From contig JAGBBD010000040.1 of the NCBI GenBank assembly GCA_017938625.1, positions 28,350-92,349 of the forward strand: a stretch of DNA of 64,000 nt, written 5' to 3'. Of the stretch, positions 33,604-43,163 are shown in pieces. The position numbers and the translations under genes were made by a program. The notes under the pieces are model-generated. The model was not told where the DNA came from. It worked only from the letters and a program-made list of their open reading frames with translations, and ran no database searches. Within the stretch, counting starts at the first letter, position 1, and every line of letters starts with the position of its first letter. This DNA comes from Oscillospiraceae bacterium. Its GTDB lineage: Bacteria; Bacillota; Clostridia; Oscillospirales; Oscillospiraceae.

Positions 33604-34488
33604 TTATGGTTCGAGCTCCTTGGCGATGAACTTTTCAAGCAAAATCGGGTGATAGCTCTCCTTGGCTTTGCGCAGGTTTTCAAGGCCCATATCGTCCTCC
33701 CGGTTGAGGTAACGGATCTGAGGATGGGCAGCGCGGATATGACGGGCAAATTCCCGATTGACCAGCGGATAAGCGCCCTGAATGTCGGCAAAGGATTTTT
33801 CAAAGTTCACATCGAAGGTGTCCCGACTGATCCGGTTACCCACGGAGAAGCCCACAGGGCCGTCTTCTCCAAACAGGATGATCCCCTCAAAGCCAAGCTC
33901 GTCAAAGTGGGAAAACGCCTTTTCCAGCGCCCGACTGTCGGCATCGGAGTCGGGGTGGGTCTTGTACCAGGCATCTGCCAGCTCCAGACAGATGTGGCGG
34001 TTTTCCGCCGTCACCACCTGTGTGTGCCAGTTGGGATTGGCTTCCACAAAACGGTTGATGTGGTTGCGCTTGGCCTGATACTTTTTTCCTGCAAGCTCAC
34101 ACAGGGTATCGATCTCATACAGATAGTCAAAGGCGTTTCGCGTTTCCTCATAGGTGAAGCGGTCGGGGAACAGTTCCTGCAGCTGCGCCATGGTGTCACG
34201 GGTCAGACTGCGCAGAACAAAAGGCTTTCCTGCCTCGTGGCTGTCCTGCCACAGACGCTCGATGATGGGTTTTTTGTCGCCGCAGCCGGCAGGATAGATG
34301 TACTGGTGCATCCCCTTAAAGGTCAGACGCTGGCACAGATGGTTTTGGTATTGGGTCACCTCGCCGTAGAAATACGACCACAGGTAGAGATTGGCGAAGG
34401 TGTACTCCGCGCCCCGATAGCCGGAGCACTCATACAGCGCCTGGATCCATTCCCGGTCGGCAAGTTCCGGTTTTTTAAAGTTGAGCAT
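33604..34488 (-). CDS. DUF2156 protein (phosphatidylglycerol lysyltransferase C-terminal-like)
   Basis: 294 residues with the double-GNAT fold of the MprF soluble domain. Segments KRNHINRFVEANPNW (about 140-154), LEKAFSHFDELGFEGI and YLNREDDMGLENLRKAKESYHP (about 262-283) are the family markers. It lacks the membrane flippase part of MprF, so it may transfer an aminoacyl or acyl group from a soluble donor; the acceptor is unknown. GAGGTG precedes the start. Confidence 0.9.
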   Translation of the reverse strand: MLNFKKPELADREWIQALYECSGYRGAEYTFANLYLWSYFYGEVTQYQNHLCQRLTFKGMHQYIYPAGCGDKKPIIERLWQDSHEAGKPFVLRSLTRDTMAQLQELFPDRFTYEETRNAFDYLYEIDTLCELAGKKYQAKRNHINRFVEANPNWHTQVVTAENRHICLELADAWYKTHPDSDADSRALEKAFSHFDELGFEGIILFGEDGPVGFSVGNRISRDTFDVNFEKSFADIQGAYPLVNREFARHIRAAHPQIRYLNREDDMGLENLRKAKESYHPILLEKFIAKELEP

Positions 34489-34601
34489 GATAACACCTCT
34501 TAACGAACAGTTCTTTATACTATTTTACCATGACCGTCAATACTTGTATTTTTCGCTGTTTGATGGTAGAATATCCACATACTGTTCAGGAGGATATTCC
34601 T

Positions 34602-36560
34602 ATGTGCCAGAAATGCAACGAAAAATTCTATATTACAACTCCCATTTACTATCCTTCCGATAAGCTTCATATCGGTCACACTTACTGCACCGTCGCCACC
34701 GATACCATGGCGCGGTACAAGCGTATGCGCGGCTATGACGTCATGTTCCTGACGGGCACGGACGAGCATGGTCAGAAGATCGAGACCAAGGCGCAGGAAG
34801 CCGGTGTTACGCCTCAGCAGTTTGTGGATAACATCGTGCAGGGTGAGCGCGGCGTGCTGGATCTGTGGAAGCTGATGAACATCTCCAACGACCGTTTCAT
34901 CCGCACCACCGATGATTACCATGTGGCAGCCATTCAGAAGATCTTCAAGAAGATGTATGAAAACGGCGATATCTACAAGGGCAGCTACAAGGGCAAATAC
35001 TGCACGCCCTGTGAAAGCTTCTGGACGGAGAGCCAGCTGAAGGACGGCAAGTGCCCCGACTGCGGCAGAGATGTGGTGGACGCTGAGGAAGAAGCTTATT
35101 TCTTCAAGCTCTCCAAGTATGCCCAGCCTGTCCGTGACCTGCTGACCCAGACCGACTTCCTGGAGCCCAAGAGCCGTGTCAACGAGATGGTCAACAACTT
35201 CATCGATCCCGGTCTTGAGGATCTTTGCGTGTCCCGCACCTCCTTCACCTGGGGCGTGCCTGTGGACTTTGATCCCGGTCATGTGGTCTATGTGTGGGTG
35301 GACGCCCTGTTCAACTACACCACCGCCCTTGGCTTTATGAACGACAAGTATGACGATTACAAGGACTTCTGGCCTGCCGACGTCCACTTTGTGGGCAAGG
35401 AGATCGTCCGCTTCCATTCCATCATCTGGCCTGCCATGCTCATGAGCATGGGTATGCCCCTGCCCAAGAAGGTCTACGGCCACGGCTGGCTGCTGCTGGA
35501 CGGCGGCAAGATGTCCAAGTCCAAGGGCAATGTGGTGGATCCCTACCTGCTGGCAGAGCGCTACGGCGTGGACGCCCTGCGCTTCTTCCTCATGCGCTCC
35601 TTCCCCTTCGGCTCCGACGGCAACTTCTCCAATGAGCTGCTGATCTCCACCATCAACACAGACCTTGCCAACGACCTTGGCAATCTGGTCTCCCGCACGG
35701 TGGCAATGGTGCAGAAGTACTTTGGCGGCACCCTGCCCAAAGAGCAGGAAGCAGACGCCCTGGATGAAGAGCTGATCGCCATGGCGTCCTCCCTGCGCGA
35801 CAGATATGAGAAGGAGATGGAAGCCTACCAGTTCCAGAACGCGCTGGCTGAGGTCTTTAAGGTCATCTCCCGCGCCAACAAGTATATTGATGAAAACGCA
35901 CCCTGGGTGCTGGCAAAGGACGAAGGCAAGAAGGCAAGACTGGCAAGAGTCATGTATAATCTGCTGGAGACTGTGCGCATCTGCGCCGCTCTGCTTGAGC
36001 CTGTTATGCCCGAGACCACAGAAAAGATCATGGGCAGAATCGGTGCCAAGGAATACGGCTGGGACAGCCTTGCCACCTTCGGTGTGCTGGCTGCCGACAC
36101 CACCGTTACCGCAGGTGATGCTCTGTTCCCCCGTATCGACCTTGCCAAGGAGTTGGCAGAGCTGGATGCCATCCGCGAAGCTGCCATTGCTGCCCAGAAG
36201 GCACAGGAGGAAGATCCCCTGCCCGAGCCTCTGCCTCCCGTGGACTTCGACACCTTCTGCAAGGTGGAGATGACCGTGGTGAAGGTCAAGAGCTGCGAAA
36301 AGGTGAAAAAATCCGATAAGCTGCTGAAATTCCAGCTGGATGACGGCACCGGCACAGATCGCCAGATCCTCTCCGGCATTGCCAAGTTCTATGAGCCGGA
36401 ACAGCTTATCGGCAAGACGCTGGTGGCTGTGACCAACCTGCCTCCCAGAAAGATGATGGGCCAGGAAAGCTGCGGCATGCTCCTGTCTGCCGAGCGCGGC
36501 GAAAAGCTCAGCCTCCTCATGCTGGACGACGCCATCCCCGCCGGCGCAAGACTGGTATAA
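34602..36560 (+). CDS. metG: Methionyl-tRNA synthetase
   Basis: Charges tRNA-Met. About 652 residues with a C-terminal tRNA-binding domain. The HIGH motif is HIGH (about 22-25, in KLHIGHTYC), the zinc knuckle is CTPCESF...CPDCGRD, and the KMSKS loop is GGKMSKSKGNV. After the anticodon-binding helices, residues from about 545 form the EMAP/Tyr-C-type OB fold (VKSCEKVKKSDKLLKFQLDDG). CAGGAGGATATTCCT precedes the ATG at 34602. Single gene with its own terminator. Confidence 0.97.
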   Translation: MCQKCNEKFYITTPIYYPSDKLHIGHTYCTVATDTMARYKRMRGYDVMFLTGTDEHGQKIETKAQEAGVTPQQFVDNIVQGERGVLDLWKLMNISNDRFIRTTDDYHVAAIQKIFKKMYENGDIYKGSYKGKYCTPCESFWTESQLKDGKCPDCGRDVVDAEEEAYFFKLSKYAQPVRDLLTQTDFLEPKSRVNEMVNNFIDPGLEDLCVSRTSFTWGVPVDFDPGHVVYVWVDALFNYTTALGFMNDKYDDYKDFWPADVHFVGKEIVRFHSIIWPAMLMSMGMPLPKKVYGHGWLLLDGGKMSKSKGNVVDPYLLAERYGVDALRFFLMRSFPFGSDGNFSNELLISTINTDLANDLGNLVSRTVAMVQKYFGGTLPKEQEADALDEELIAMASSLRDRYEKEMEAYQFQNALAEVFKVISRANKYIDENAPWVLAKDEGKKARLARVMYNLLETVRICAALLEPVMPETTEKIMGRIGAKEYGWDSLATFGVLAADTTVTAGDALFPRIDLAKELAELDAIREAAIAAQKAQEEDPLPEPLPPVDFDTFCKVEMTVVKVKSCEKVKKSDKLLKFQLDDGTGTDRQILSGIAKFYEPEQLIGKTLVAVTNLPPRKMMGQESCGMLLSAERGEKLSLLMLDDAIPAGARLV

Positions 36561-36595
36561 AAAAAGAAGCACCCCTCCGGGGGTGCTTCTTTTTT
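36559..36595 (+). terminator. metG terminator
   Basis: AAAAAAAGAAGCACCCC-TCC-GGGGGTGCTTCTTTTTT overlaps the stop codon. It is nearly identical to the terminator of the GH3 gene before cassette 1 split it. Confidence 0.9.
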
Positions 36596-36596
36596 G

Positions 36597-36782
36597 AATT
36601 GACAATTGACAATTGAAAATTGACAATGAATGTGTCGCTCTGCGACGGATTTAAAATATCGGGCGGCGGATCGCCGCCCCTACGATGTGGTCGGCAGTGC
36701 GTAAACGCTTGTCATTGCGAGGCTTGCTTGCAAGCCTCGCAATGACAAGCCATATACGCACCCAATTCCGCATTCCGCATTG
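36597..36782. repeat. Repeat cluster after metG
   Basis: TTGACAATTGACAATTG tandem, GTGTCGCTCTGCGACGG hairpin (36632-36652), GGGCGGCGGATCGCCGCCC (36660-36678), and a long palindrome made of TGTCATTGCGAGGCTTGC (36710-36727) and its complement (36732-36749). No gene. Confidence 0.75.
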
Positions 36783-36784
36783 CC

Positions 36785-37459
36785 CTATCCGTTGCTCAGA
36801 TCGCCGTTGCCCCAGACGGGGACGGGGTCACCGAGGAAGGTGGGCAGGGGCTTCAGAACGCAGTACAATGCGTCCTTGTTTCTTGCCAGAATTTCCCGCA
36901 GATCCCGGACGGTCTGACCCAAATATGCCACATCCTCCGCCGCCACGCCGCAGGCATCCAGTCCCAGCTGACGGGCGGTATAGACGGCGCGGTAGAGGTG
37001 ATACTGCTGGGATACGATGATGATCTTTTTGGCAAGGAACACATCCCTTGCCCGGTACATACTCTCGTAGGTGGAGAAGCCTGCGTGATCCATGAACACA
37101 TCTTCCGAGGCGATACCCCGGTCTGTGGCATAGCGTTTCATGGCGCCCACCTCGTCATATTCCACCGTGCCGTGGTCGCCGCTCATGAGAAGCTTGGGAG
37201 CACAGCCCTGCTCATACAGGGTAAGGCCCATATCCAGACGGTCACGGAGCATCAAGGACGGCTCGCCCGAAGGGCGCACGCCGCAGCCCAAGATCAGAAT
37301 ACAGTCTGCTTCCGGCGCGTCCTGCGGCTGCAGGATATAGGGCGCGGCAGCGCGCTTGACATGGGCATTGACTGCTAAAACGGCCGCTGCAGCCAACAGG
37401 CACACAGCGGCAATGACACACAATATGACAATAAATCCTTTTTTCTTTATAAAACCCAT
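36785..37459 (-). CDS. SanA/YdcF-like DUF218 protein, membrane anchored
   Basis: 224 residues with an N-terminal membrane helix (about 8-28) and an external DUF218 domain: DCILILGCGVRPSGEPS (about 52-68), LLMSGDHGTVEYDEVGAMKRYA (about 90-111) and IVSQQYHLYRAVYTARQLGL. The family (SanA, ElyC, YdcF) is linked to envelope integrity; the biochemical role is unsettled. Its ATG lies inside the end of the upstream gene (13-bp overlap). Confidence 0.88.
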   Translation of the reverse strand: MGFIKKKGFIVILCVIAAVCLLAAAAVLAVNAHVKRAAAPYILQPQDAPEADCILILGCGVRPSGEPSLMLRDRLDMGLTLYEQGCAPKLLMSGDHGTVEYDEVGAMKRYATDRGIASEDVFMDHAGFSTYESMYRARDVFLAKKIIIVSQQYHLYRAVYTARQLGLDACGVAAEDVAYLGQTVRDLREILARNKDALYCVLKPLPTFLGDPVPVWGNGDLSNG

Positions 37460-37815
37460 AATTTTTTATGCATCCGTTTCAGACATACGGCGAACCAGAT
37501 CAGCACAGCAAAGGGCACAACGATCAGCACAGCCAGCCGCAGGAAGATGGAAAGTCCTTCTGTCAAGGTCGTGTAGGCATCGATCACACCCAAAAGTCCG
37601 AAGAACGCGATCAATGCGCCGAACACCAGCAGTCTCGGCAGGATATAAGCTTTATAGGCCTCTGCGTCCACGCAGCCTGCCATGGTCTCGTCTCTGGGCA
37701 CCAGCATACAGTTATCGGAGATCTGCCCTTTGCGGCAGGTAAACCACAGATACAGGCTGTAGATCCCGTAGCACATGATGATCAAAGAGAAAAAGCCGTC
37801 CAGATTGCCCATCAT
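37447..37815 (-). CDS. Small membrane protein, three membrane segments
   Basis: 122 residues of unknown function. Hydrophobic segments at about 8-25, 62-82 and 90-110; the loop RKGQISDNCMLVPRDE is polar. It overlaps its neighbours by 4 and 13 bp, so it is part of a tight operon with the DUF218 gene. I do not recognise the family. Confidence 0.75.
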   Translation of the reverse strand: MMGNLDGFFSLIIMCYGIYSLYLWFTCRKGQISDNCMLVPRDETMAGCVDAEAYKAYILPRLLVFGALIAFFGLLGVIDAYTTLTEGLSIFLRLAVLIVVPFAVLIWFAVCLKRMHKKLWVL

Positions 37816-38027
37816 TTGTCATTCTCCTTTTTTTGCCCCATAAGCAGCAGCCAGCAAGCCACCGCCACAAGGAGCACACCCAAAATACTGACGCAGCCGG
37901 AAAACCACAGCCCGGCAGCGAACTGGCTCACGGCGCTGTAGATCAGCACGCCTGCCAGAAACACCAGTGCCACGGTCATGACCACGGACAGCACGGAGGC
38001 ATTTTGGAAGATCTTCGGTTTTTTCAT
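37812..38027 (-). CDS. Small membrane protein, two membrane segments
   Basis: 71 residues with hydrophobic helices at about 14-33 and 40-63 and charged ends. AAAGGAGG lies 11 bases before the ATG. It overlaps the next gene by 4 bp (ATGA) and opens the three-gene run. No family recognised. Confidence 0.75.
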   Translation of the reverse strand: MKKPKIFQNASVLSVVMTVALVFLAGVLIYSAVSQFAAGLWFSGCVSILGVLLVAVACWLLLMGQKKENDK

Positions 38028-38097
38028 AAGCAGTATGCCTCCTTTTTCCTCATTTTACAACAATGCTCCCGGGAAGTAAACCGCAGGGGCAGAAAGT

Positions 38098-38919
38098 TCA
38101 AGAATTCTTAACACTCCGCAGGACGATGGTGGGAAGATGGGGTCTGTTCCACACGCGGACACCAGCAAGGCCGCGGGAGACGGCTTGGGTGGTGCGTCCT
38201 GTGACGTAAAGTCCCTCGCAGTCCCGGGGCAGCAGGGTGCGGTCTGTTCCGATCAGTCCGCCAAGAACAGGCAGCCGAACCACACCGCCGTGACCGTGTC
38301 CGGAGAGCACAAGGTCAGGCGCGGACGGAAGCACCGCTTCCGGTTCATCGTTTCTGTGATACAGCAGCACCACATAGGGATCTTCCGGGATCTGTGCCCG
38401 GATATCCTCCATCAGCTGGGCAGGCGTGGTCTGATCGGCATAGCCGTTGGGGTCTTCCGCACCTGCAATGATGATGCTCTGTCCATCCTTGCTCAGGGCA
38501 TACCAGTCGCCCCGCAGAACGGTGACACCACAGCTTTCAATGGTCTTGAGCATACCCTCCGTGTCCTTGCAGCTCCATTCGTGGTTGCCAGTCACATAGA
38601 CTGCAGGGGCAATGTCCGAAAGACCTTTGAGCATGGGCGGCAGGATTTCAAGGTCGCTCCAGCGGTCTGCGATATCGCCGCTGATGGCGATGAGATCGGG
38701 CTTGGACAGGGTCACGGCTTCCAGAAGCCGGGCGCTGTCTTCGCCAAACTTCGCCCCATGGATATCCGTCAGCAGGGTGATGCGGAAGCCGTCAAAGGCA
38801 TCCGGCAAACGGGCAGACGGAACCTGCCAGTCCTCCAGATGGAACTGGGCATTGCACCAGACCTGGATCAGCACGGCGGCAAGCGCCATGGCAGTTACTT
38901 TTTTGCGAATCTTCTTCAT
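38098..38919 (-). CDS. Metallophosphoesterase, YkuE-like
   Basis: 273 residues with a signal-like N-terminus and a calcineurin-fold domain: DIHGAKFG (about 52-59), ISGDIADRW (about 79-87), VTGNHEW (about 110-116) and SGHGHGG (about 216-222) supply the two-metal site. The SGHGHGG reading (usually GHTHGGQ) is a small deviation from the family. Substrate unknown. It starts 8 bp after the LCP gene, so the two are likely cotranscribed. Confidence 0.9.
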   Translation of the reverse strand: MKKIRKKVTAMALAAVLIQVWCNAQFHLEDWQVPSARLPDAFDGFRITLLTDIHGAKFGEDSARLLEAVTLSKPDLIAISGDIADRWSDLEILPPMLKGLSDIAPAVYVTGNHEWSCKDTEGMLKTIESCGVTVLRGDWYALSKDGQSIIIAGAEDPNGYADQTTPAQLMEDIRAQIPEDPYVVLLYHRNDEPEAVLPSAPDLVLSGHGHGGVVRLPVLGGLIGTDRTLLPRDCEGLYVTGRTTQAVSRGLAGVRVWNRPHLPTIVLRSVKNS

Positions 38920-38927
38920 GTGATACC

Positions 38928-40223
38928 TTATGCTTCCGGCACGGGAATATGCAGATCTTCTGCTTCCACAGCGCGGACGTAGGGATTGCAGGTACCGTTG
39001 ACGGTCTGCACCACAGCCTCTGCGTCCAGAAGATAGCTGCCCTCCTCGGCAGTACCGGGGAGCACGGTCATGGCGGTGTGGGCGGCGTCCACAAACAGGG
39101 CGCCTCTTGCCAGCCACAGCAGCTCACGCTGGGAAAGATCCGTCACGGAATTGGCGCACAGAATGTCCAGAAGCCCCGGTGCTTTCAGAGCCATGCTTAC
39201 ATTGCCGCACCGATCGATGATATCTGCAAGGAACTGCCGCTGGATGTCTGCGCGGGAAAGATCCAGCGCTTCGCTTTCATCACGCACACGCAGACTGCGC
39301 AGCGCCTGCTCGCCGTCGTCACCGAGGGCGTGGACAAACTCCACCACCGCGTCGGGGTACAGCACAAGGCAGCCGTCCGGCACAAAGCCCACACAGTCGC
39401 GGACAGCGGCAGAAAGCGCCGCGATGCCGTCTTCACCGCCGCCGGCTCTGGCGTAGACAGAGCCAAGGCTCACAAGACCTTCTTCATAATAGACCTGTGT
39501 ATCTCTGGGCAGGCTCACAAGGCTCAGCTCGCCCTTTTGCGTGTCCATGAGCATAAGCATGAGCATATCCGTGCGGGCAAGGGTATCGTCTGTGCCTGCC
39601 AGCAAAATGGCAGCGGCACCGTCTGTGTGCAGATTCTCGCTCTGTGCCATGGGACGGGTGGGCAGCACCATGGCTGTGACCGCAGCGGCAGTCAGAGCCA
39701 GGACCAGCATGATGATGCAGATCACAAGACAGGCTTTGCTCTTTTTGACCTTGGGCAGCGTGATTTCCGGCTCAGCCACTTCATCCGGCACATCCTCAAA
39801 CAGGCGCTTCTTTTTGGGCTTTTCCTCCGGGAATTCGGGAGGGGGCTCTTCGCCCTTCTCATCCTGTTCCCGCAGCCACTGCTCGTAAGCCTCCTGCTGG
39901 TTCTGCTGCAGCTTCGCCACATGCTTGGGTACTTTCTGCCGATCCGTCCAGCGCTGCTGCTGGAAATCCTGCTCCGGCTTGGGTTCTTCCAAGGGCTCTT
40001 CCGCAGGTACATCCTCTGCTTCGGCAGGCACTTCCTCCACTTCCTCCGCAGGTGCTTCGGTCACCTCTTCCGCAGGCGCTTCGGCAAACAGCTCCTCGGG
40101 CAGCTGCAGCTCCTCTTCCACCTGCTCCGGGGTCGGCTCCGGCTTCTCGTCGATCAACTGGTGAATGTCGCTGATCAGATCATCCACCGCTTCAAATCCA
40201 TCATGGACGGGAATGTTATCCAT
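38928..40223 (-). CDS. LytR-CpsA-Psr family protein with long acidic cytosolic part
   Basis: About 431 residues. Residues 1-170 are a Glu/Pro/Ala-rich cytosolic region, followed by one membrane helix (about 173-197) and an external LCP domain (AILLAGTDDTLARTDMLMLM and LSLVSLPRDTQVYY). LCP enzymes attach teichoic acids or glycans to peptidoglycan. The usual arginine cluster around the lipid pocket is only partly visible, so activity is likely but not certain. GGAGGG precedes the ATG at 40223. Divergent from the DUF362 gene. Confidence 0.85.
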   Translation of the reverse strand: MDNIPVHDGFEAVDDLISDIHQLIDEKPEPTPEQVEEELQLPEELFAEAPAEEVTEAPAEEVEEVPAEAEDVPAEEPLEEPKPEQDFQQQRWTDRQKVPKHVAKLQQNQQEAYEQWLREQDEKGEEPPPEFPEEKPKKKRLFEDVPDEVAEPEITLPKVKKSKACLVICIIMLVLALTAAAVTAMVLPTRPMAQSENLHTDGAAAILLAGTDDTLARTDMLMLMLMDTQKGELSLVSLPRDTQVYYEEGLVSLGSVYARAGGGEDGIAALSAAVRDCVGFVPDGCLVLYPDAVVEFVHALGDDGEQALRSLRVRDESEALDLSRADIQRQFLADIIDRCGNVSMALKAPGLLDILCANSVTDLSQRELLWLARGALFVDAAHTAMTVLPGTAEEGSYLLDAEAVVQTVNGTCNPYVRAVEAEDLHIPVPEA

Positions 40224-40355
40224 CAAATATCCCTCCGTGAGAAAATTTAGTTCACATAATATCATTTTACTCCGAAATGTGTCGATTGTAAAGTCCAATT
40301 TGTCACACATGGCTTTGCGTGTTATAATAGAAAAAATGCCAACGGGAGGACTGTT

Positions 40356-41462
40356 ATGATCGCGTTTGCTCCATGCCAAAATTATACGGAAGAAGCCTGC
40401 CGCAGCGCCTTGGAGGCGGTGCTGGAGCTTGACTGGGTCAAGCCCGGTATGCGCGTGGGCATCAAAGCCAATCTTGTCCACGGGGCAGCGCCGGAGAAGG
40501 CTGCCACCACACACCCCATGCTTTTGCGTGTGCTGACGGAAGCTTTGCAGGCACGGGGCGCAAGTGTGGTCATCGGAGATTCTCCCGGCGGACTTTACAA
40601 CGAAGCTGCCCTGAACCATGTTTACCGCCTGTGCGCGCTGGAACAGACAGGCGCGGAGCTGAACAGAGATTTCTCCCTGCGGCAGGTGCAGTTCCCGGAG
40701 GGCAGAGTGCTCAGAAGCTTCACCTGCACCGGCTGGCTGGACAAATGCGATGCCGTCATCAACTTTTCCAAGCTCAAAGCCCATGGTATGATGGCAATGA
40801 CAGGTGCGGTGAAAAACTTCTTCGGCGCCATCCCCGGCACCATGAAGCCGGAGTACCACTACCGCTTCCCCGATCCTCTGGATTTTGCCCATATGCTGGT
40901 GGATCTGCAGGAATACTATAAGCCAAGGCTGCACCTTGTGGACGCGGTGGATTGCATGGAGGGCAACGGCCCCACGGCAGGCACGCCGCGGCACATGGGC
41001 CTTGTTCTGGCAGGGCGCGATCCTTATGAGCTGGATCATGTCTGTGCCCGTCTTATGGGTCTGGAGCCTTCCAAGGTGCTGACCCAGGCGGCAGCTCTGG
41101 AGCGGGGATTGGTGGAGGATGTGCCCCTTCCCGAAGCGCTGGAAGCTTACAGACTGGGCGATTTCAAAGTGCCGCCCACCAAGAGCAATATTTTTAAAAG
41201 CGTTCTGCCCGGCAAGGCGGGAGATCTGATCGGCAGCGCCATCGGTGTGCTCATTGCGCCAAGACCCACCCTGCAGGCAGGCTGCGTGGGCTGCGGCAAG
41301 TGCGAAAGCATGTGCCCTGCCAAAGCCATCGTGATGAAAAACAAAAAGCCTCATATTCGCCGCCGTGTGTGCATCGGCTGCTTCTGCTGCCAGGAGTTCT
41401 GCCCCAAGGGCGCTCTGGAAGCCAAGCGCCCTGCCCTTGCCCGGCTGCTGGAGAAACTGTGA
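40356..41462 (+). CDS. DUF362 protein with two 4Fe-4S clusters
   Basis: 368 residues: DUF362 domain (KANLVHGAAPEKAATTHP, about 38-55; INFSKLKAHGMMAMTGAVKNFFGAIPG, about 137-163) and a C-terminal ferredoxin part with CVGCGKCESMCP and CIGCFCCQEFCP. Such proteins are probably electron carriers or reductase parts in anaerobes; the partner is unknown. Its TGA shares bases with the ATG of the next gene. Confidence 0.9.
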   Translation: MIAFAPCQNYTEEACRSALEAVLELDWVKPGMRVGIKANLVHGAAPEKAATTHPMLLRVLTEALQARGASVVIGDSPGGLYNEAALNHVYRLCALEQTGAELNRDFSLRQVQFPEGRVLRSFTCTGWLDKCDAVINFSKLKAHGMMAMTGAVKNFFGAIPGTMKPEYHYRFPDPLDFAHMLVDLQEYYKPRLHLVDAVDCMEGNGPTAGTPRHMGLVLAGRDPYELDHVCARLMGLEPSKVLTQAAALERGLVEDVPLPEALEAYRLGDFKVPPTKSNIFKSVLPGKAGDLIGSAIGVLIAPRPTLQAGCVGCGKCESMCPAKAIVMKNKKPHIRRRVCIGCFCCQEFCPKGALEAKRPALARLLEKL

Positions 41463-42166
41463 TGAAACGACTGCATGAACTGGACGCGCTGCGCGGCGTC
41501 ATGATCTGGTGCGTGGTTGCCATCCATCTGATCTTTGATCTTGAATACTTTCTGGGCATCGATGTGATTCAAAACCCTGTGCTGCAATACTGCGTGGATC
41601 GGTTTGGATTTTTGTTCGTCATCCTGTCCGGTGTCAGCGTTACCTTCGGCAGCCATAATCTGCGCCGCGGCGCACAGGTCTTCGGCTGCGGTATGCTCAT
41701 CACCGCCGTGACGGCAGGGATGTACTTCCTCGGCATGGCAGACCGGTTTTTGATCATCTATTTTGGCGTCCTGCACCTGCTGGGGGTTTGTATGCTCCTG
41801 TGGTCGGTGTTCAAGCATCTGCCCACATGGGCGCTGGCTGTTTTGGCTGCTGTGTTCGTGGCGCTGGGCGTGTATCTTCGCACTGTGCGGGCAGATTTCT
41901 TCTGGCTGCTGCCCTTTGGGGTCACTTTCCCCGGGTTCACCTCCGGTGACTACTTTCCGCTCTTTCCCCATCTTGGGTGGTTTTTGCTCGGCGCGTTCCT
42001 TGGCAGGGTGGTCTACAGGCAAAAGCGCCCCCTGCTGCCTGAGCGACTGTGGGAGAATCCTGTGGGGAGATTCTTCTGCCTGTGCGGCAGACGTTCCATC
42101 TGGATCTACCTCGTTCACCAGCCTGTGCTGTATGGGATCGTGATGCTGCTGCAGAACGCGAAATAA
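41462..42166 (+). CDS. DUF1624 / heparan-alpha-glucosaminide N-acetyltransferase-like membrane protein
   Basis: 234 residues with about seven membrane segments. RLHELDALRGVMIWCVVAIHLIFDL (3-27) is the typical start of DUF1624/acyltransferase-3-like proteins, with His in a membrane helix as likely acyl carrier. Related proteins move acetyl groups from cytosolic acetyl-CoA to an external sugar. The substrate is unknown. Overlaps DUF362 by one base. Confidence 0.85.
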   Translation: MKRLHELDALRGVMIWCVVAIHLIFDLEYFLGIDVIQNPVLQYCVDRFGFLFVILSGVSVTFGSHNLRRGAQVFGCGMLITAVTAGMYFLGMADRFLIIYFGVLHLLGVCMLLWSVFKHLPTWALAVLAAVFVALGVYLRTVRADFFWLLPFGVTFPGFTSGDYFPLFPHLGWFLLGAFLGRVVYRQKRPLLPERLWENPVGRFFCLCGRRSIWIYLVHQPVLYGIVMLLQNAK

Positions 42167-42222
42167 CGGGCGGCGATCCGCCGCCCGTTATTTCAAATCC
42201 GTCGGCTTTGCCGACACATCCA
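42165..42222. repeat. Short hairpin repeats
   Basis: GGGCGGCGATCCGCCGCCC (42168-42187) and the reversed ATCCGTCGGCTTTGCCGAC unit (42197-42216). Confidence 0.7.
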
Positions 42223-42234
42223 TTGTTCATACAA

Positions 42235-42281
42235 AAGAAACGCATCTCTTAAGCGGAGTCCGCTTAAGAGGTGCGTTTCTT
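42235..42281. terminator. Bidirectional terminator overlapping the exporter gene end
   Basis: A stem of about 22 bp, AAGAAACGCATC...GAGGTGCGTTTCTT with a 2-3 base loop. The right arm contains the last codons and stop (42264-42266) of the minus-strand exporter gene. Confidence 0.8.
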
Positions 42282-43139
42282 AAATTCAATCTCATTGAGC
42301 AGGGTGAAGCCTAAGATCATAATGCCGCCGACGATCTGCCATGTACCCATGGGCTCTTTGAGTACCAATGCGGACAGAAGCACCGCTACCAAGGGGTCAA
42401 TGTAGCTTAAAATAGCAACCTTCTGACTGGACAGATCCTTCATGGCGGAAAAATACAGACAATAGGCGATGCCCGTGTGGACAAGACCCACGATGAGCAT
42501 GAACACCAGTCCCTTTGTGCCGATAAAGCCCTGTGTTGGGCCGGTCAGAAGCACATAGGGCACCAGCACCACGATGGCTGCCATGAACTGCAGGAGCGTT
42601 CTGTGGATGCCGGATACATTCTTGATGTATTTGTTCAGCAGTACCACCGAGGCATACAGCACCGCAGCACCAAGACCGAAGCCAATGCCCACCAGATGGC
42701 TGCTTCCGCCGGACAGATCACCGATGCCCGTAATAAGCACGATACCCACCGTTGCCATCAAAGAGCAGATCCATTGCTTGGCACCGAGCTTTTCCCGGAA
42801 CAAAACAGGGGATGCCACAGTTACCAGCACAGGGGCGAAGTAGTAGCTGAGCGTCGCCACAGACACGGTGGTGTATTCATATGCTTCAAACAGCAAGATC
42901 CAGTTGAAGCCCATGGCGGCGCCGGACAGGAGCAGCAAGGGCAGCTCCTTTTTGATGGCGGAAAACCGGATGGGCTTTTTGGTGCACAGCAGCACCACTA
43001 TGATCAGGGCAGCCGCCAGCACAGCGCGGTACAGAGCGATCTCGCCGGAGGTCAGGGGGATCTGCCGCTTGAACAGTCCGATGGTGCCGAAGACTGCCAT
43101 GGCGGCGATCATACCGAGTTTGGAAGAGTGTTCTTTCAT
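42264..43139 (-). CDS. EamA/DMT family transporter
   Basis: 291 residues with ten predicted membrane helices in two EamA repeats (N-half LGMIAAMAVFGTIGLFKRQIP; C-half SYIDPLVAVLLSALVLKEPMG). The family exports amino acids, metabolites or drugs; the substrate is unknown. AAGGAG precedes the ATG. It follows the DUF6320 gene by 24 bp on the same strand. Its last codons lie in the terminator hairpin. Confidence 0.92.
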   Translation of the reverse strand: MKEHSSKLGMIAAMAVFGTIGLFKRQIPLTSGEIALYRAVLAAALIIVVLLCTKKPIRFSAIKKELPLLLLSGAAMGFNWILLFEAYEYTTVSVATLSYYFAPVLVTVASPVLFREKLGAKQWICSLMATVGIVLITGIGDLSGGSSHLVGIGFGLGAAVLYASVVLLNKYIKNVSGIHRTLLQFMAAIVVLVPYVLLTGPTQGFIGTKGLVFMLIVGLVHTGIAYCLYFSAMKDLSSQKVAILSYIDPLVAVLLSALVLKEPMGTWQIVGGIMILGFTLLNEIEFKKRTS

Positions 43140-43163
43140 AGTTTGGACTCCTTCAGCGGTTGT

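Noticed and set aside
34515-36626. A 703-codon open frame opposite metG
   Set aside because: Antisense shadow. MetG on the plus strand has HIGH, zinc and KMSKS motifs.
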